64,000 nt of DNA, taken from NCBI RefSeq assembly GCF_033118175.1, contig NC_083691.1, forward strand, positions 21,673,001 to 21,737,000. Reading direction: 5' to 3'. Under the pieces are notes generated by a model that did no database searches, was not told the origin of the DNA, and saw only the letters and a list, made by a program, of their open reading frames with translations. A program made the translations under genes and the position numbers. Shown one piece after another: positions 11,637 through 24,184 of the stretch (positions within the stretch are counted from its first letter, which is position 1; each line of letters starts with the position of its first letter). Origin of the DNA: Dama dama. Taxonomy: Eukaryota > Chordata > Mammalia > Artiodactyla > Cervidae.

Positions 11637-11976
11637 TACCTTAACACAATACCTAGACTGTGAATTTAAACAAGAAAAACTTATTTACTTCCAGTTCTGG
11701 AAGCCAGAAGTTTACAATCAAGGAGCCAGCAATGCCTCGTTTTTTTGTCCCCACACCATGTGATCTTAGTTTCCAAACAGGGATGAAATGAATGGAAGCA
11801 TGGAGTCCCAACCACTGGCTCACCAGGGAATTCCCCAATGCCTCTTCTTATAAGGGCACTAATCCCATGTTCAGCTGCAACGTCATGACCTCTCCTTCCC
11901 AAGGCTCCATCTTGAGAAAGCATCACATTGTAGTTTCAGCATGACTTTTGGCAGACCACAATTCAGCCCCACAGAA
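11637..11976 (-). mobile_element. MLT1-type MaLR solo LTR
   Basis: Reverse-oriented ancient MaLR/ERVL LTR. On the plus strand it reads 'ccagttctggaagccagaag' near 11690, 'cttcttataagggcactaat' near 11845, and 'ccacaattcagcccc' near 11957, all MLT1 landmarks. It is split by a CHR SINE. No internal retroviral region is present, and the middle of the LTR is deleted relative to typical copies. Confidence 0.6.
11739..11835 (-). mobile_element. CHR SINE inside the MLT1 LTR
   Basis: A reverse CHR element: poly(T), 'ccacaccatgtgatcttagt', then 'aaccactggctcaccaggga' ending in ttcccc. Direct repeats caatgcctc at 11730-11738 and 11836-11844 match exactly and mark the insertion site. It therefore arrived after the LTR. 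Confidence 0.82.
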
Positions 11977-13287
11977 CAATGGAAATATTTCATTAGCAAA
12001 GAATCCAGAGAGTCTTTATTCCTTTTCACTCAAAAAAGGAGTTAATTGAGTATTTGCTCCACAGTAGACACTAGGTATAAAAATTTTATAGCACATTTAA
12101 ACACGTATTTTTTTCAGTTTTTTTTTTTCCTTAAGGTGAATATAATTTAGAAGTGAAACACAAGTCACAAATTCATAGAACTCCAGAAGTAACTCTGTTG
12201 ACCTTTAGGGAACACTGCTTTGTTACTCCAACTCACATATTTATAGAGGGAAAAAAGACAGTTCAGAGAACTAACCCTGTTGAGATAACAATGACCTGAT
12301 AGCCAAGACAGGATGCAACCCTCAATGTTGTCACTGCTTTTCCCCCTTTACTTTCCCAATAAGCCATTACATACCTAGATGCATGTGAAAATATACCTCT
12401 GCCTTTCATGTTGGTTAATTACATTGCCAGTGTCTTTTTCGTAGTGACAATTTAATTGAAAAGTAAAGAAAATTCAATAAAGATGGCTACCTTAATTTTA
12501 TTGTTTCAATCCGTGTTCTACATTTAAGATACACTGATAAGGTAAATTATCATATGTCTTTAGCTCTATTGTTAGTTAAGCAGAAGAGAGAAAAAGATTG
12601 AGACAGAGAAAGAGAGAAAGGCAGAGAGAGAGGAGACTGGAGACACATAAGTTGTCTTCTGCAGTTAAGAAATGATATTTTAAGCCGGTTACATTTGTGG
12701 TTTTGTTGTGCTAAAACTTGTAAATTATCTTTCTTGAAAATGTATGTGGTAGACAAATGCTGCAGATAATTGCCATTCATTGCTTGATGTCTGCTGATAG
12801 TTGCTAAGTGTGCTAAAGACATATTGACTTAGCAAATCAATTAGCAGTGAAATTATTATAGAAATCCTTTGTCATTAATTACTTTAATGATAAGTAAATC
12901 CAGATCTTTTCTGATCTTATGGAGCTATGAGTAAACCTTATCTGAGGGGCTCATACAATCTTAAAAAGATAGACTCTGCAGACACCTTGCCTTTATTCCA
13001 ATGGTAATGAGACAGATTCTCATTCAAAAAGAATACACTGTGAGAATATTGTGCTCAGAGTGCAACCCAATCCACAAAACTTTTGAAATGTTTTATAGTT
13101 TATGATTTTGATAGACAAACAGCTTAGTAGGTGAAAGAGAAATAGAAAAGGATAGACTTTAGAAGAATCTGTAGGTCTTTCACAATGCTTCATGAATTAA
13201 ATGCTTTCTTTCTCTCATGTCTAGAAATTTTAGAATGCAGAAAAATATCACTTATAAGATAAGTGACTATGTTCATAAGATTATAAA
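11977..13287. other. single-copy DNA with a GA-rich tract
   Basis: No gene is recognised. A purine-rich (GA)n-like tract lies at 12588-12637. Sequence around 12165-12320 faintly resembles the same unnamed old repeat as at 9905-10040. Confidence 0.35.
12588..12637 (+). repeat. GA-rich low-complexity tract
   Basis: A run of aga/gaga units ('gagagaaaaagattgagac' onward) of about 50 bases, nearly free of pyrimidines. Such tracts are common in mammalian intergenic DNA. Confidence 0.7.
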
Positions 13288-13395
13288 CATGATTCTCAAT
13301 TTCTTCATCTGCATAATGGAACTATAATAAACCATAATGTTGTTGTATGGATGAAATGTGATAACATCATTAAAACATCAAGCACAAAAATTTTA
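13288..13395 (+). mobile_element. MIR fragment
   Basis: 'ctcaatttcttcatctgca' followed by 'aatggaactataataa' and 'tgttgtatggatgaaatg' fits the central MIR segment. The head and tail are missing or decayed. Confidence 0.4.
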
Positions 13396-13440
13396 GATTA
13401 TAATACAAGTTGGTATTTAATAAAATGTATTCTCTAAAGA

Positions 13441-13566
13441 GGAGAAGGAAAGTGTACCCCACTCCAGTATTCTTGCCTGGATCATCCTATGGACAGAGTA
13501 GCCTGGTGGGCTGTAGTCCATGGGGTTGCATAGAGTTGGACACAACTGATGCGACTTCGCATGCAT
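13441..13566 (+). mobile_element. Bov-tA SINE, 3' part
   Basis: Begins in the 'ggagaaggaaagtgtaccc' segment and runs through 'ccactccagtattcttgcc' to 'ggacacaactgatgcgac'. The tRNA-like head is missing, so it is 5'-truncated. Confidence 0.85.
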
Positions 13567-14444
13567 GAAAGAATGCACACCTTCTAAAGAGAAGTATAAC
13601 TGTTAGAATTCTGTTTTTTTTTTTTTTTTTCCCCATAGTCCTGATTCACCATCAAAGATATCCGGGAGTCCATCCTGATGTGTTTGCTTGCCTACTATGT
13701 TCATCTTTCTTCTTTTACCTTTAATTCCTAAAAGAGACCTAATACACAAGCAAAGGAGTGTTCCTGGTATGACAAGTCATTGGATACGGCATTTTCAAGA
13801 TCAGTTTAAACAGGATGTGAAATTACCCTCTCCCTTCTAAAGGAAAGAAAGAATTTACACTGCTACTTGCATTTAATTGCTGTGCAAGGGAGGCTGAAGT
13901 GGAGCCTGCTGGAAGCAGGATGAGTAGCTCTCGCTGGGGGTTGGGGCACAGTAGCTGCCTGTCAACCACGCAATCTCTAGTGTCTCAGGTCTAGATCACT
14001 GAGCTCTAATAGGGCCCAAGCAAGGGGAAGACACTGTGAGAAATAATCAAAGGGAGGTAGGACTCAAAGGAAAGTAAGATTGCTGCTAAATTATAAGGAA
14101 CGAAGGAAGAAAATCATGAATGAATGAAAACAGAAGAAAATAGAGAAAAATGCGAGATGACTTAATGGATGTACTTTTTAGGCCACAATCTTGCATGTAT
14201 ACTTCATGTCAGACGCATGTTAGCTAGATGGCCTTAGAAGAACATTTAAACTACCCGAGTCTCTGTTTCCCTCCCTTTAAGAATGAAATATAATTGATCC
14301 TGTGTGGTTGATCAGATCATTAAGTGAAAATGCGTGTGGATCTCATTATGCTACAGCTAGCACTGCAGATATGCATGATGCTATGTTTACAGGACGCAAG
14401 GAGGAATTAAGAAAAGCTTCAGGACAGTGAAGAAAATACAACAC
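13567..14444. other. single-copy DNA
   Basis: No repeat is recognised beyond an 18-base poly(T) near 13613 that runs into 'ccccatag'. That is a splice-acceptor-like string, but no open exon follows. The part at 13850-13980 is more GC-rich than its surroundings. Confidence 0.35.
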
Positions 14445-14620
14445 AGAGAACATACACTCTGGAGTCAGAAAATTCTGCCCTTAATTCACAGATCTAGTAC
14501 TTGGCACCATCTTGACACTGAGATTCTAAGCTTAAGTTTTCTCATCTGTAGAATGATGGCCATGAAAGCTATATAGGGGTGTTGTAAGCATTAGAGATGA
14601 TATATGTAACCTACTTATTA
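14445..14620 (+). mobile_element. MIR SINE
   Basis: 'cactctggagtcagaaaatt' near 14456, 'gttttctcatctgtagaatga' near 14537 and 'ggggtgttgtaagcattaga' near 14576 occur in MIR order and spacing. Confidence 0.55.
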
Positions 14621-17600
14621 TTTGCATGGAGCAGTTTATTGAAATTGTATTGCCTCTTACTGAAAATTATAAGACATAAAAATGAAAAAAGAAAAAAAAA
14701 AAAAAAAAAAACTTTCCCCAGAACTTTCTTAAAGGAAATTCACATTTATTTATTCACATTTATTTGTTCACTGGGTGTCTTCAGTATTCCTACATCATAC
14801 ACATGAGAAGCTTCAGAGTTTAATTAATGAGTATCTAGTGACAGGGCAGAAATTGGAGATTAGGCTTACCTCAATGGAAGTCTAAGATCTTTGGAACTAT
14901 GCATCCTTCCCATTCTGCTATTGTACTGACTAGGAAAAGGGTTTATTAAAAACAAGCAACACAAAATACCACTTTGCATCAGAAAAATGACACATCTATT
15001 TTTCTGGATCTCTAAGACATGCAAGATCTGTGGCAAGAACTATTAATTCTCTTTAAAAAAAAAAAAATGGGCCTGTGGACAGCAGTTTATAATACAATGA
15101 CAGAAAGATGTAAATGCCACCAAGAAAACTTTGGATAGTTTTATGGAAGGAAGGCCTCTAGAGCTGAGAGTTCAGTAAGTGCCTCATGGCAAAGCCATAT
15201 GTATGGCTAAAAGTCAAAGCAAACCCTGAGAACTAAACATTTGTGAGCTAACAAGGATTTCAAGCATGCTCATCAGAATCACCTTCAAAGCTTTTTTGCA
15301 ACGGTGGGGGCCACGTTGAATTCTTGCTGTGTGGTGAGAGAAGTCTACTAAAAGGGGCCTTAGAACTCTGTGTCTCCATACCAACACCTGATTCCTTGAC
15401 CAAGAGTCAAAGGAGAGAGAGAGAGTGGCCTGGATGCACTGGTTTCAAATGACTCTGGGGGAAAAAGAAGAAACCATGCAACCACTAACCAAAAGACAGG
15501 GCTGTCATCACAGGGCAGTTTGTATAATCCTTGAACAGGGAATGGTCTCAAATGTGTGTAAACAGTAGTTTACAAGATCACGGGAAATAACTAACTATGA
15601 ATATAATTCCGGCCAATGGTTGCTTCTCTTTTCTTAGGGTGATTTTTTATTTCACTAAAGAGAGAACAGAATTCTGGGCAAAAGAAGTGGCTTTGGAGAG
15701 AAAACCAATGATTTCCTTTCTAGTTACGCAATTGTGTTGAGTAATTTTACAGAGAATGGGTGATAATTTTTATGATTTCTTATAATTCTCAATTATTATG
15801 AGCTTTAGAGTTAAAACCATAAAAAGAAACATTAATTTGTTTTTTCATGCAGTAAGCATTTTTGCTGGCAGATAGCATTCTTGAATCAGCTCTTTCCTTA
15901 GAACCTTGACTTGTTCCTGGCAGTAATACTCATATCTAGTGGAAAGAAGCTGACAACCAAAAAGTAAGAGTATTGAACTATTTCACACATTTTAACATTT
16001 ATTGGTAATGGTGTGTTTTAGTTTTGTTTTGTTCTGAGGGAATGGGCAAATGAGAGAGTAACTCTAAATCAGGGTAACATTTTTCTTTCAGTATCTAGAA
16101 AACTATAAGAAATATTTAAAACAAGCTCAGGATGCAGTGTAATTGTGAACAATGAATTAAAAAAACCTAGGATTATTTCCAGTAAGTAATTTCATTACTT
16201 GGTATATACCACTACAAGGAAAAAGGCCAAAGAAATGGACATAAATTCTCCCAAGCCTTTGTAATATACTTGAAAATAACACTGGGGACCATTGAACAAA
16301 ATAGAAAACTAATAAATCAAAAAGAAAGCTCATGAATGGAACTACTTTAACAATTTGGAAGGGCTGAGATATACATAGATTCTGTCCTTTGAATTTTCGA
16401 TTCAGTACAGTATTTATGGTACTTTTTCCAGCAGCTAAAAGTGTATAATATACAGCACAAAGCTGAATGTAAAGCCTTGACTTTATGTCTTGTCTACCAC
16501 AAGCAGTTCTATGACTTTAAACAAGTCTCTAATCACCCCCAGATCTCATTCACTTAAATCTACAGGTATGCCTGTATATAGACACTCTTTGTACTTTTGA
16601 ATCTAATTCCTGAAAACCTAAAAGTACTTAAAAAAAAAGCCTATTAGCAATTTATTTTTAAATCAGAGAGCAGTAGAGATCAGAACTTGTAGCTATAAAG
16701 GCGACAAAATAAACACTGCAAATTAAATGTGAGAATTCCATGTCTGTATGCTCATAAAGGAAGTTGTATTTCCATGTTTATTATTTCTGCCTCCTGAGAA
16801 ACATGTGGCACTAGAGATCCTGGGAAACACGGCTGCTTACTCTAGCTATACTCTCAGTGTTCTTCGCCTCGTGTTGCAAAGCAGGGTTTCTTTGCATGTT
16901 ATGGATCTTTTCCATTCCTGTTCAAATACATAAGTGATTACTTTTTAGATCCATCCAAATCTACATTCCAGGGTGGTCAGAACTCAGCAGGTGACCCTAA
17001 CTTAGCTACACCCTCCTCATCCTCATCTCAACATCCTGCTTCCTAACAAACAGGATTATAACCCTTCTTTTCATACATTTTATATCTTCCTCTGACTGCT
17101 TCCCAAGACATCTCCCATTCCCTACCATTTTAATGAGCTTTCCTCCTTTTTATTTCTAAATGTTATCAACTATAGAGGAGAGCATTTTCTCTACACACTA
17201 AAAAAGCCTGATTTTAATTCACTGAGCTGCTACAGACTCACTCTGACCCTGGCCAAAGTAGTTGAGCAGTCTATCCTCAGTGTTTTCAGCTATATGATGA
17301 ATGTTGGGGGCTATCAATTGCTCAGCATAATAAATATTCTCTGATAGTTATTGCTACTATTTTTAATGTAAATAGTAATTGTAATAATGATAATTATAAT
17401 GAACAGAAGGATAAAGGTCTATCATTCCATGTGCTTTTCACAAACTATGAGACACAAAGAATTTTATAAATCATACCTAAATTATTCTTTATTCTTCCAA
17501 ATATCACTGAGAACCAGTCAGTAACTCCTAAAGTGAATGTATTATGAGATTTTAAAATTTCTTTCAACAACACACTTATGTGTTTTGAGTCTAGAGCTAA

Positions 17601-18174
17601 AGTACAATAAAAATTAACAAGGCTTCTTTCTTCTAGGCTATGTTAAGTTCTTCTTCATCCTTTTAAAGAAAGTTCTGTAAGTCCCTGCTGAATGAATTTC
17701 TGAATTAGGTCTAGTTTTACCAAAAACATGTTTGAAAAAGTTCAGAGGAAAAATACTGATATGCATTTTGAACAAACCAAGAGGTGTTTTTATATATGTT
17801 AAAATACCACTCTCTGATCTGAAACTAGAAAACAGATTGTTTCTATGGATTGCAACTATGTAACTGTCTTCCAGGTAAAGGCATTTTTCACTATTTCCAT
17901 GACAAGTATTTGAGTGCTTACATGGTAACAGGCAGAGTCAGTGACAGATAGAGGGATGCTTTCAAATCTCACTGGGCAGATTTGAGCACTTGGGTTGAGA
18001 GAGGGGAATGGCAATGGATTCCCCATCATTCAGATAAGCAGACACTATTGCATTTTCGGTGTTCTCCAGAGTCTTCTGTGGACTACTCTGTAACTACTTC
18101 ATTCTAACAGGGCAGTTACATGCAGAAATAATTTAGCGAAAATATATACATGCTGCAAAGGATCCTCTTTTCCT
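14621..18174. other. 3.5 kb of mostly single-copy DNA
   Basis: The longest stretch without a clear transposon. Weak relics only: a MER5-like 'gctcatcagaatcacctt' near 15268, and MIR-like strings near 16490-16560 and 17200-17345. A poly(A) run lies at 14692-14710. No frame over 70 codons resembles a protein. Confidence 0.4.
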
Positions 18175-18640
18175 CCACATAGAATATGCTTGTTTGCACT
18201 CCTTGTGGGAATAATATACATTCTATCCTCTTGACTTTAATCTTGGCTGTGTGGCTTGTTTCATCTAATATGATTGATGTCACTATTCACATGATGAGAG
18301 CGGAGGCTTGAAATTATCTTCTAAAGTTGGGCTTGCCCCATTGAATATCAGTGAACAGTGGTGAGAATAACCTCCCCCAGAGAGCTGGGACCCTTTGCAT
18401 GTTGAACTCAGAATGAACACATGTGAAGTTAACATAGCACAACTCATAAATAGTTTGGAGCTCAGACCAATAGGCCCTCAGCTGGAAGCAGAGAGGCTCA
18501 GAGTTTGGATTATACTGGACAGTCTACAAGTTGAACTGCTAAACTCCCAACATAAGAGTATTTTTGTTCACCATCAAGACTGTGTTTCCTTTTCATGCAT
18601 CAAATGTCTCCTTTTCCAACAAAGTCTCAAAGGTCGCATA
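18175..18640 (+). mobile_element. ancient LTR-like repeat (MaLR/ERVL type)
   Basis: The order 'gctgtgtggcttgtttcat' (18247), 'gcggaggcttgaaattatc' (18300), 'gttgggcttgccccatt' (18325) matches a common mammalian LTR-type repeat I recall but cannot name exactly. The right end is uncertain and no internal region is present. Confidence 0.4.
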
Positions 18641-18679
18641 TAGAACAAACATTTGCTATACTGTGCGCTAGTGAAACAA

Positions 18680-18960
18680 TGCTGCTGCTGCTGCTGCTAA
18701 GTCGGTTCAGTCGTGTCCGACTCTGTGTGACCCCGTAGACGGCAGCCCACCAGGCTCCCCGTCCCTGGGATTCTCCAGGCAAGAACACTGGAGTGGGTTG
18801 CCATTTCCTTCTCCAATGCATGAAAGTGAAAAGTGAATGTGAAGTCGCTCAGTTGTTTCTGACTCTTAGCGACCCCATGGACTGCAGCCTGCCAGGCTCC
18901 CCCATCCATGGGATTTTCCAGGCAAGAGTACTGGAGTGGGGTGCCATTGACTTCTCCGAG
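18680..18960 (-). mobile_element. Bov-A2 SINE (two Bov-A units)
   Basis: Two reverse-oriented Bov-A monomers, about 18705-18820 and 18840-18955, each with the gtgaccccgt/gcgaccccat to tccaggcaaga series, joined by a short linker. The (GCT)5 run at 18681-18697 belongs to the element's variable trinucleotide. It looks relatively young, with CpGs retained. Confidence 0.92.
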
Positions 18961-19010
18961 TGAAACAATAGAAATAGGTAAAAGTTAGCACAGCAACACA
19001 GACAAAAATT

Positions 19011-19141
19011 GATTTTTTTTTTTTTTTTTTTTGGTCATGCCATGTGCTTTGTGGGGTGTTAGCTCCTTGAGTAGGGATTGAACCCAGGCGGTGGAAGTGA
19101 AAGCACAAAGTTCCTAACCATTGAACTACCTGGGAATTCCC
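19011..19141 (-). mobile_element. CHR SINE
   Basis: Poly(T) of about 18 bases, then 'ggtcatgccatgtgctttg', 'gggattgaacccagg' (B-box complement) and 'ctacctgggaattccc'. This is the reverse complement of the cetartiodactyl CHR tRNA-derived SINE. Confidence 0.8.
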
Positions 19142-19329
19142 GAGAAGTGATTATTCATAGAAGAGGAGTAAAGATAATTTTCCTCTAAATAGGTATCAAC
19201 TGAGAAAGGGTTCACCAGGACCAACGGGAGAAGAAATGGAATTTCAGGAATTCTGTAAATATACTAGCAAAGGGTAGAGAGGGGGAAATCATCAACCTAA
19301 AGGAAAAACTATAGCAAATACTTTAATCC

Positions 19330-19520
19330 ATGAAAGGTATTATGCTGACTGCATAGCACAAGTGTACTTTCCAATCACCTCATGGCAGGCATTTTTCACA
19401 AATACTCAGACCTGTGACTTTTGACAGTGACACAGCTGGTGAGTAGCCCAACTGGATTTTACACCCAGGCTCCTCCAACACTGTCTTTCAAATACATTAT
19501 CTTTCCACTATACTTCCCTG
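19330..19520 (-). mobile_element. MIR SINE
   Basis: Reverse MIR landmarks: 'cagtgacacagctggtgagtagc' near 19425 and 'acacccaggctcctcc' near 19461, preceded by 'atcacctcatggcagg'. Diverged. Confidence 0.55.
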
Positions 19521-20287
19521 AAGTGTTGTGAGACCTAATTTCTGATCGCATTTAGTAATACTCTGTACTTAAATTTTTTTTCACTATTGAATTGGATAAA
19601 TGTGTGATTATATATACTTTTTCCACCTGTTTTGAAGAGAATAAATTATTTCCCCTTGGGTTGCAAAAAGAAATGGAAAAACAACATAATGATATCCCTT
19701 ATGGAGTCGGTAATGAATAAAAGCACTGTGGCATTTAGGATTGCTTCTCAAAAGGAACTAATAATGGGGGTTTGATAAAAAGCCAGAGCAGCTCCCCTCT
19801 TTTTTTCTGCTCCCAGGCTTCTAACACTAGATAATGTGGGTGCCTACTGCATTATAAAGAACAGAGTTCCTTGTTCAACAACAAGGCAGAGCATCTTTTA
19901 AGAGATGAATGTAATGGAGGTCATAACCTGCATTTTTTCTATTACCAACAATTTGAATGTCAGCATGCTCTTTTCCTGTGGCTGTTTGGCTAGATTCTTG
20001 CTCATCTAGACTTCTGATTTCTTATGATTCTAGCTTCAAGCCCCTTTAACACTATTACCAGGGCTTAATGCCTGTAAGAGTGTGCATACACATACACACA
20101 CACTCTAGTAGAGAGGTTCTTTATATTGTTGGTAAAAAAAAAAATAAAAATAAGGAGCTATGACTTTTCAATTTTTGCAAAGTTAAAGCCAAACACCTTA
20201 GTATGGAATATATGGCTTCTCAAATATTGGACTCTGTTTTCTTTCTGAGAACTTCTACCTCTGGCTCTGCACACGATGCTTGGTATT
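19521..20287. other. single-copy DNA
   Basis: No repeat is seen except a short CA-rich run at 20083-20104. The 19700-20000 part lacks any transposon match. Confidence 0.35.
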
Positions 20288-20488
20288 GGTTTAGTCACTA
20301 AGTCGTGTCCGACTCTTGCGACCCCATGGACTGAAGCCTGCCAGGCTCCTCTGACCATGGGATTCTCCAGGCAAGTACACTGGAGTGGGTTACCATTTCC
20401 TTCTCCAGGAGACCTTCCCAACCCAGGAACTGAACCTGGTTCTCCCATATTGCAGGCAGATTCTTTACCGATTGAGCTATGAGGGTAT
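20288..20488 (-). mobile_element. Bov-tA SINE
   Basis: Complete reverse-oriented copy from 'cactaagtcgtgtccgac' to the tRNA-like head near 20480, with a B-box complement near 20427. The terminal 'gagctatgagggta' is duplicated at 20475-20502. Confidence 0.92.
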
Positions 20489-20877
20489 GAGCTATGAGGG
20501 TAGCACACTATGCTTAGGTGTCACTAAATTTCTGATCGTTCTCTGTGTATGTCACATCTACCCCAACTTTGCTCTGCCATGGCCATGAATTCTATTTTTA
20601 AAATATCTTTGGTGCTTTGTAAATTCTTTAATGTTATTTGAGACCCAGCACTGATTTCATCAGGTTCATCTAGGATTTTCCCAGCCTTCCTCTAAACCAA
20701 GGTTAGACAATACCCTCCTGCACTGTTTTAGTTGCAGTGAGACAGTATCCAAAGGAACTAGGCCAACAGCAGAAAAGCCAGTTTGCAGGAAAAAAAAAAA
20801 AAACAAAAACATTTTGCCAAGGAACCAGCTCTTGAGTTGGTTCTAAGTTTCAGCCTAACCCCAAATAGCATGAAAAC
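20489..20877. other. single-copy DNA
   Basis: Nothing recognised apart from an A-rich run near 20789-20802. Confidence 0.35.
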
Positions 20878-21047
20878 TCTGACCTTCTATGTTCTTTTGT
20901 TTTTAACCCCAAGAACAGGTTCCCATGAGAAACTATTAGCCTGTTTTGACCACATTAATTCAAATTTAAACTTATTTTTTCCTGGAGAATCATTCAACTT
21001 AAGATTTATCCTGAAATTTTCTTCATTAAGTTATATTATTTATCCCT
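20878..21047 (+). repeat. unnamed dispersed repeat, copy A
   Basis: About 170 bases aligning by eye with 23956-24139 at roughly 80% or better, from an 'aactctgacc' start through 'acaggttcccatgag' to 'aagttatattatt'. The strand shown starts T-rich. I cannot assign it to a family. An open frame runs through this copy but is broken in the other one. Confidence 0.65.
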
Positions 21048-23675
21048 AATAAAAATAACTTAGTGTATATCCAATAGACCTCCAAATGTTTGTTTTTTTT
21101 TTTTTTTCTAATTTCTGTTATGATCTTACCTAATAGTGTCAGAGGTAAATGCATAAAGTAAATGTAGAGGAAGAGTTTCCACTTAACCCACAAATAAATC
21201 ACAAGTATGACCAGTGATCAAGTCAGCAGTTGTTCCAGATTAAGTAACTATAATCTCCCTTTAAGGTACACCATGTAGCAGTGAACTCAGGCAGACAGGA
21301 ACAGCTGGAGAAAGCTAACTCCTGGTCTTTGAATGGTTGTTGGAGAAGTCATCAATACTGCTGTCCCTACAAATTACCTTTTACATCAGACAATAAGATC
21401 ATAGAGCACTGGATAAGCTGTGAGATGTACAAATTCAATTAGGCTGCCAGTTGGAAAACTCAAATGTAAAATATGGGAAGTTATTGGTTAAAGGAAATAT
21501 GTATAAAACCTTGTCCACCACAAACATAAAGAAAATAGGGAATGCTCTTGTTACTGAGGTAAATCACAATTATTTATTTTGTCACATTACTTGATAACAT
21601 TTTAATATTAAAAAAATCCTATAGCATCAATGAAGTTTTTAAGAAAATGTGTAGTTAATAACATAAAAGCAAGTTCTAAGATGCTTCATGATACTTTATA
21701 AAGAAATCTGCAGAAACTAGCCCAGAGGTCACATATCTGCCCATATGGTAAAAGCAGGTGGACCAGGAATGTGGCTGGAAAGCTTTGCTACACGTGATTT
21801 TCTTAAAAAATATTCATTTTACATGATTTTACCCAGCCACACTATTTATATTCTAATTCCATAAAAACTAAAAACAAATGAGAAACATATTGATTGATAT
21901 TAATGGCAATACAAAATCATCAGTAGCTGCCCAGTGTCAGAGCAGAAAATGAGAAAGAGAGAGAGAATAAAGAATGCTGTGTCTTAGGAAAAAAAGAGGG
22001 GGAAACTATCAAGACAAATATTTCCTCACGTACCAAGTGAATTGTCATGTTGCAAAATATCATAAAAATGAAATTTTTAAATAATTATGACTGATGTCTT
22101 TACAATGGCAGGGAAGTATGTTAATTTTAAGTATGTTAATTTTAATGGAGATTTCAAAAAAGTATTAGCAAATATACACAGCATCATTTCATAGGATGGA
22201 GTTATCTTTAAAAAGTCATTTAGCTGGCACAATATATTATAACATATTATATTAGAAAACGTCAAATGATGTGATGTTTTTGGAAAGGCATGCAGACTTT
22301 GAGATTAATTAGGAGAATCCTCACATTATATTAGCAAGTATTGAGGCTCAAAAAGATAATCACTTTCTAGAAGTCTAGAAGCCTAGAAGACAGTGACCAT
22401 AAAATACTTTATTATGTGGAATACATTTTTGGACAGATTGCACACTTTGGTGGGGAGAGGTGCTTAATATTAACTTTTGGCCTGAAATATTTACTCTCCA
22501 GTGGGAGCCTGTAATCAAGTATGTATTAAAGAAATCATAATGGAGCTATCTGAAACTTTGTCCTCCTTAAGATGCAAAAAGGATCATTTGCTGCAACTTT
22601 TTGTGCAAATCATTGGACAATTCAGACACTGGGATTGCAGTCCATTCTGACCATGGTTATCTCCTTCAGAAAAGATTTTTCACCACTTGCTGTGGAGAAA
22701 AATGAAGGCCACAAAAAATGTCATAGTAGGTGATAATATCTTTGATATCACTTTTTGGCTTCAAGGAAAGTCATTTCATCTTCCCAGCTATTGAGCTGGG
22801 AGTCTATTCAGCCAAGTGTATAAACCACCAAGAAAGAGCAACCACTAACTATTATCAAATCAGTAAAGTTCCATTTGTCATCTGTGGGAACTTTCTGTCT
22901 TTCTGGGGAAGCAGTAAAGAGACATTAGACATGATGCCTTTGGCCATAAATAAAATAAAATCCACCCTCAGATTGACTTAAATTGAAATGGTGACTAAAT
23001 ATTTCTTATTTAAACAATTTCAGAGATAGAATTTTTCCAGGACTGGTTAATTGAGTTAGCCAGTGAAATCATCAATACTTGGGTTCTTTTTATTTTTCTG
23101 TCCTGCTATTTTCCACATATTCTCTTCCAAGTTAATTCACTTCATGGCATAAAGAAGTCTATAACAATTCTAGGTATCAAATGAAGACAAAAAATTCAGC
23201 AGAATTAAAAATGAAAAGAAAATAAATAAAGCAAAAGGGGATTTCTTCTGTGTGGCTCATTTTGACACCAAAAACCAAATAAACCAGTAACATTTCCTAC
23301 TTCATTAGCTTGCAAGGGGAATCTTGACACTATGACAGTCTAGTGTGGTCCTGAAAAAGTCTTAAAACTAAAACCAGCTGATAAAGATGAGATCATACAT
23401 GATTTTTTCCCCAAATGTTATCACTTTTATAATGTTTGTCTTATATTTAGTGGAAAAACTTGATTACTAGTAAGACTACTTTCTTTAGATTTGTGATAGG
23501 TGTCTTAAAAAGTTTTCCTTAATATCAAATTATTTTTAACGGAAATACATTTTTTTTCAAGATGGTTTCCTAGAATTTTATGTTTGATTCTTATTTTATT
23601 TACTATTAAAATGCAAAGACCTGATCCACAAAGCATAGAGGCATAGACACATGCCAAAATATTTCTCAAATATGT
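21048..23675. other. 2.6 kb of single-copy AT-rich DNA
   Basis: No transposon is recognised. It contains a poly(T) run near 21092, a 15-base tandem duplication at 22114-22143 and an 83-codon frame at 22730-22981 with no recognised features. Confidence 0.4.
22114..22143 (+). repeat. 15-bp perfect tandem duplication
   Basis: The unit aagtatgttaatttt occurs twice without a gap or mismatch. It is probably a replication-slippage duplication and looks recent because the copies are identical. Confidence 0.9.
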
Positions 23676-23911
23676 GTTGTTGGTTAGTTGCTAAGTTGTG
23701 TCCTTCCTTTTTGTGACCCTATGGACTGCAGCCCGCCAGGCTCCTCTGTCCAAAAGACTTTTCCAGGCAAGAATACTAGAGCTGGTTGCCACTTCCTTCT
23801 CATGCCCTCCTCCAAAGGATCTCCTCGATCCAGAGACCAAACCCACATCTCCTGCATCTCCTACGTTGGCAGGGAGATTATTTACCACTCAGCCAACTGG
23901 GAAGCCCCAGT
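23676..23911 (-). mobile_element. Bov-tA SINE
   Basis: Reverse copy from 'gttagttgctaagttgtg' to 'ccaactgggaagcccc'. Diverged, with a 'tcatgccctcctccaaagga' variant in the middle. A (TA)n-like patch follows at 23915-23950. Confidence 0.9.
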
Positions 23912-23955
23912 ATGTATATATATATGTATGCATATGTATCGTATATACATGTAGC

Positions 23956-24139
23956 AATCTCTGCCCTTTTTTTGTTTGTTTGTTTCTTTGTCTTTTACCC
24001 CCAAAAACAGGTTCCCATGAGTAGTTATCAGCCTGTTTTGACCAGATTAATTCAAATTTATGCTTATCTTTCCTGGAGACTCATTCAATTTAAGATTTGT
24101 CCTGAGATTTTCCTCATTAAGTTATATTATTAATCCCTG
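23956..24139 (+). repeat. unnamed dispersed repeat, copy B
   Basis: Second copy of the element at 20878-21047, in the same orientation. It carries an internal (GTTT)n run near 23970-23985. Homology stops after 'aagttatattatt' in both copies, giving a shared right edge. The reading frame seen in copy A is interrupted here by a TAG and a one-base shift. Confidence 0.65.
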
Positions 24140-24184
24140 CATATATATACATATTATCTTTTAATGGTTTGTATGCTCAAATCT

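Noticed and set aside
13612..13640. Strong polypyrimidine run plus ccccatag as a splice acceptor
   Set aside because: The T-run is a homopolymer, no open exon follows, and no matching donor is evident.
18681..18697. GCT triplet repeat as a coding or disease-type repeat
   Set aside because: It belongs to the Bov-A2 SINE consensus.
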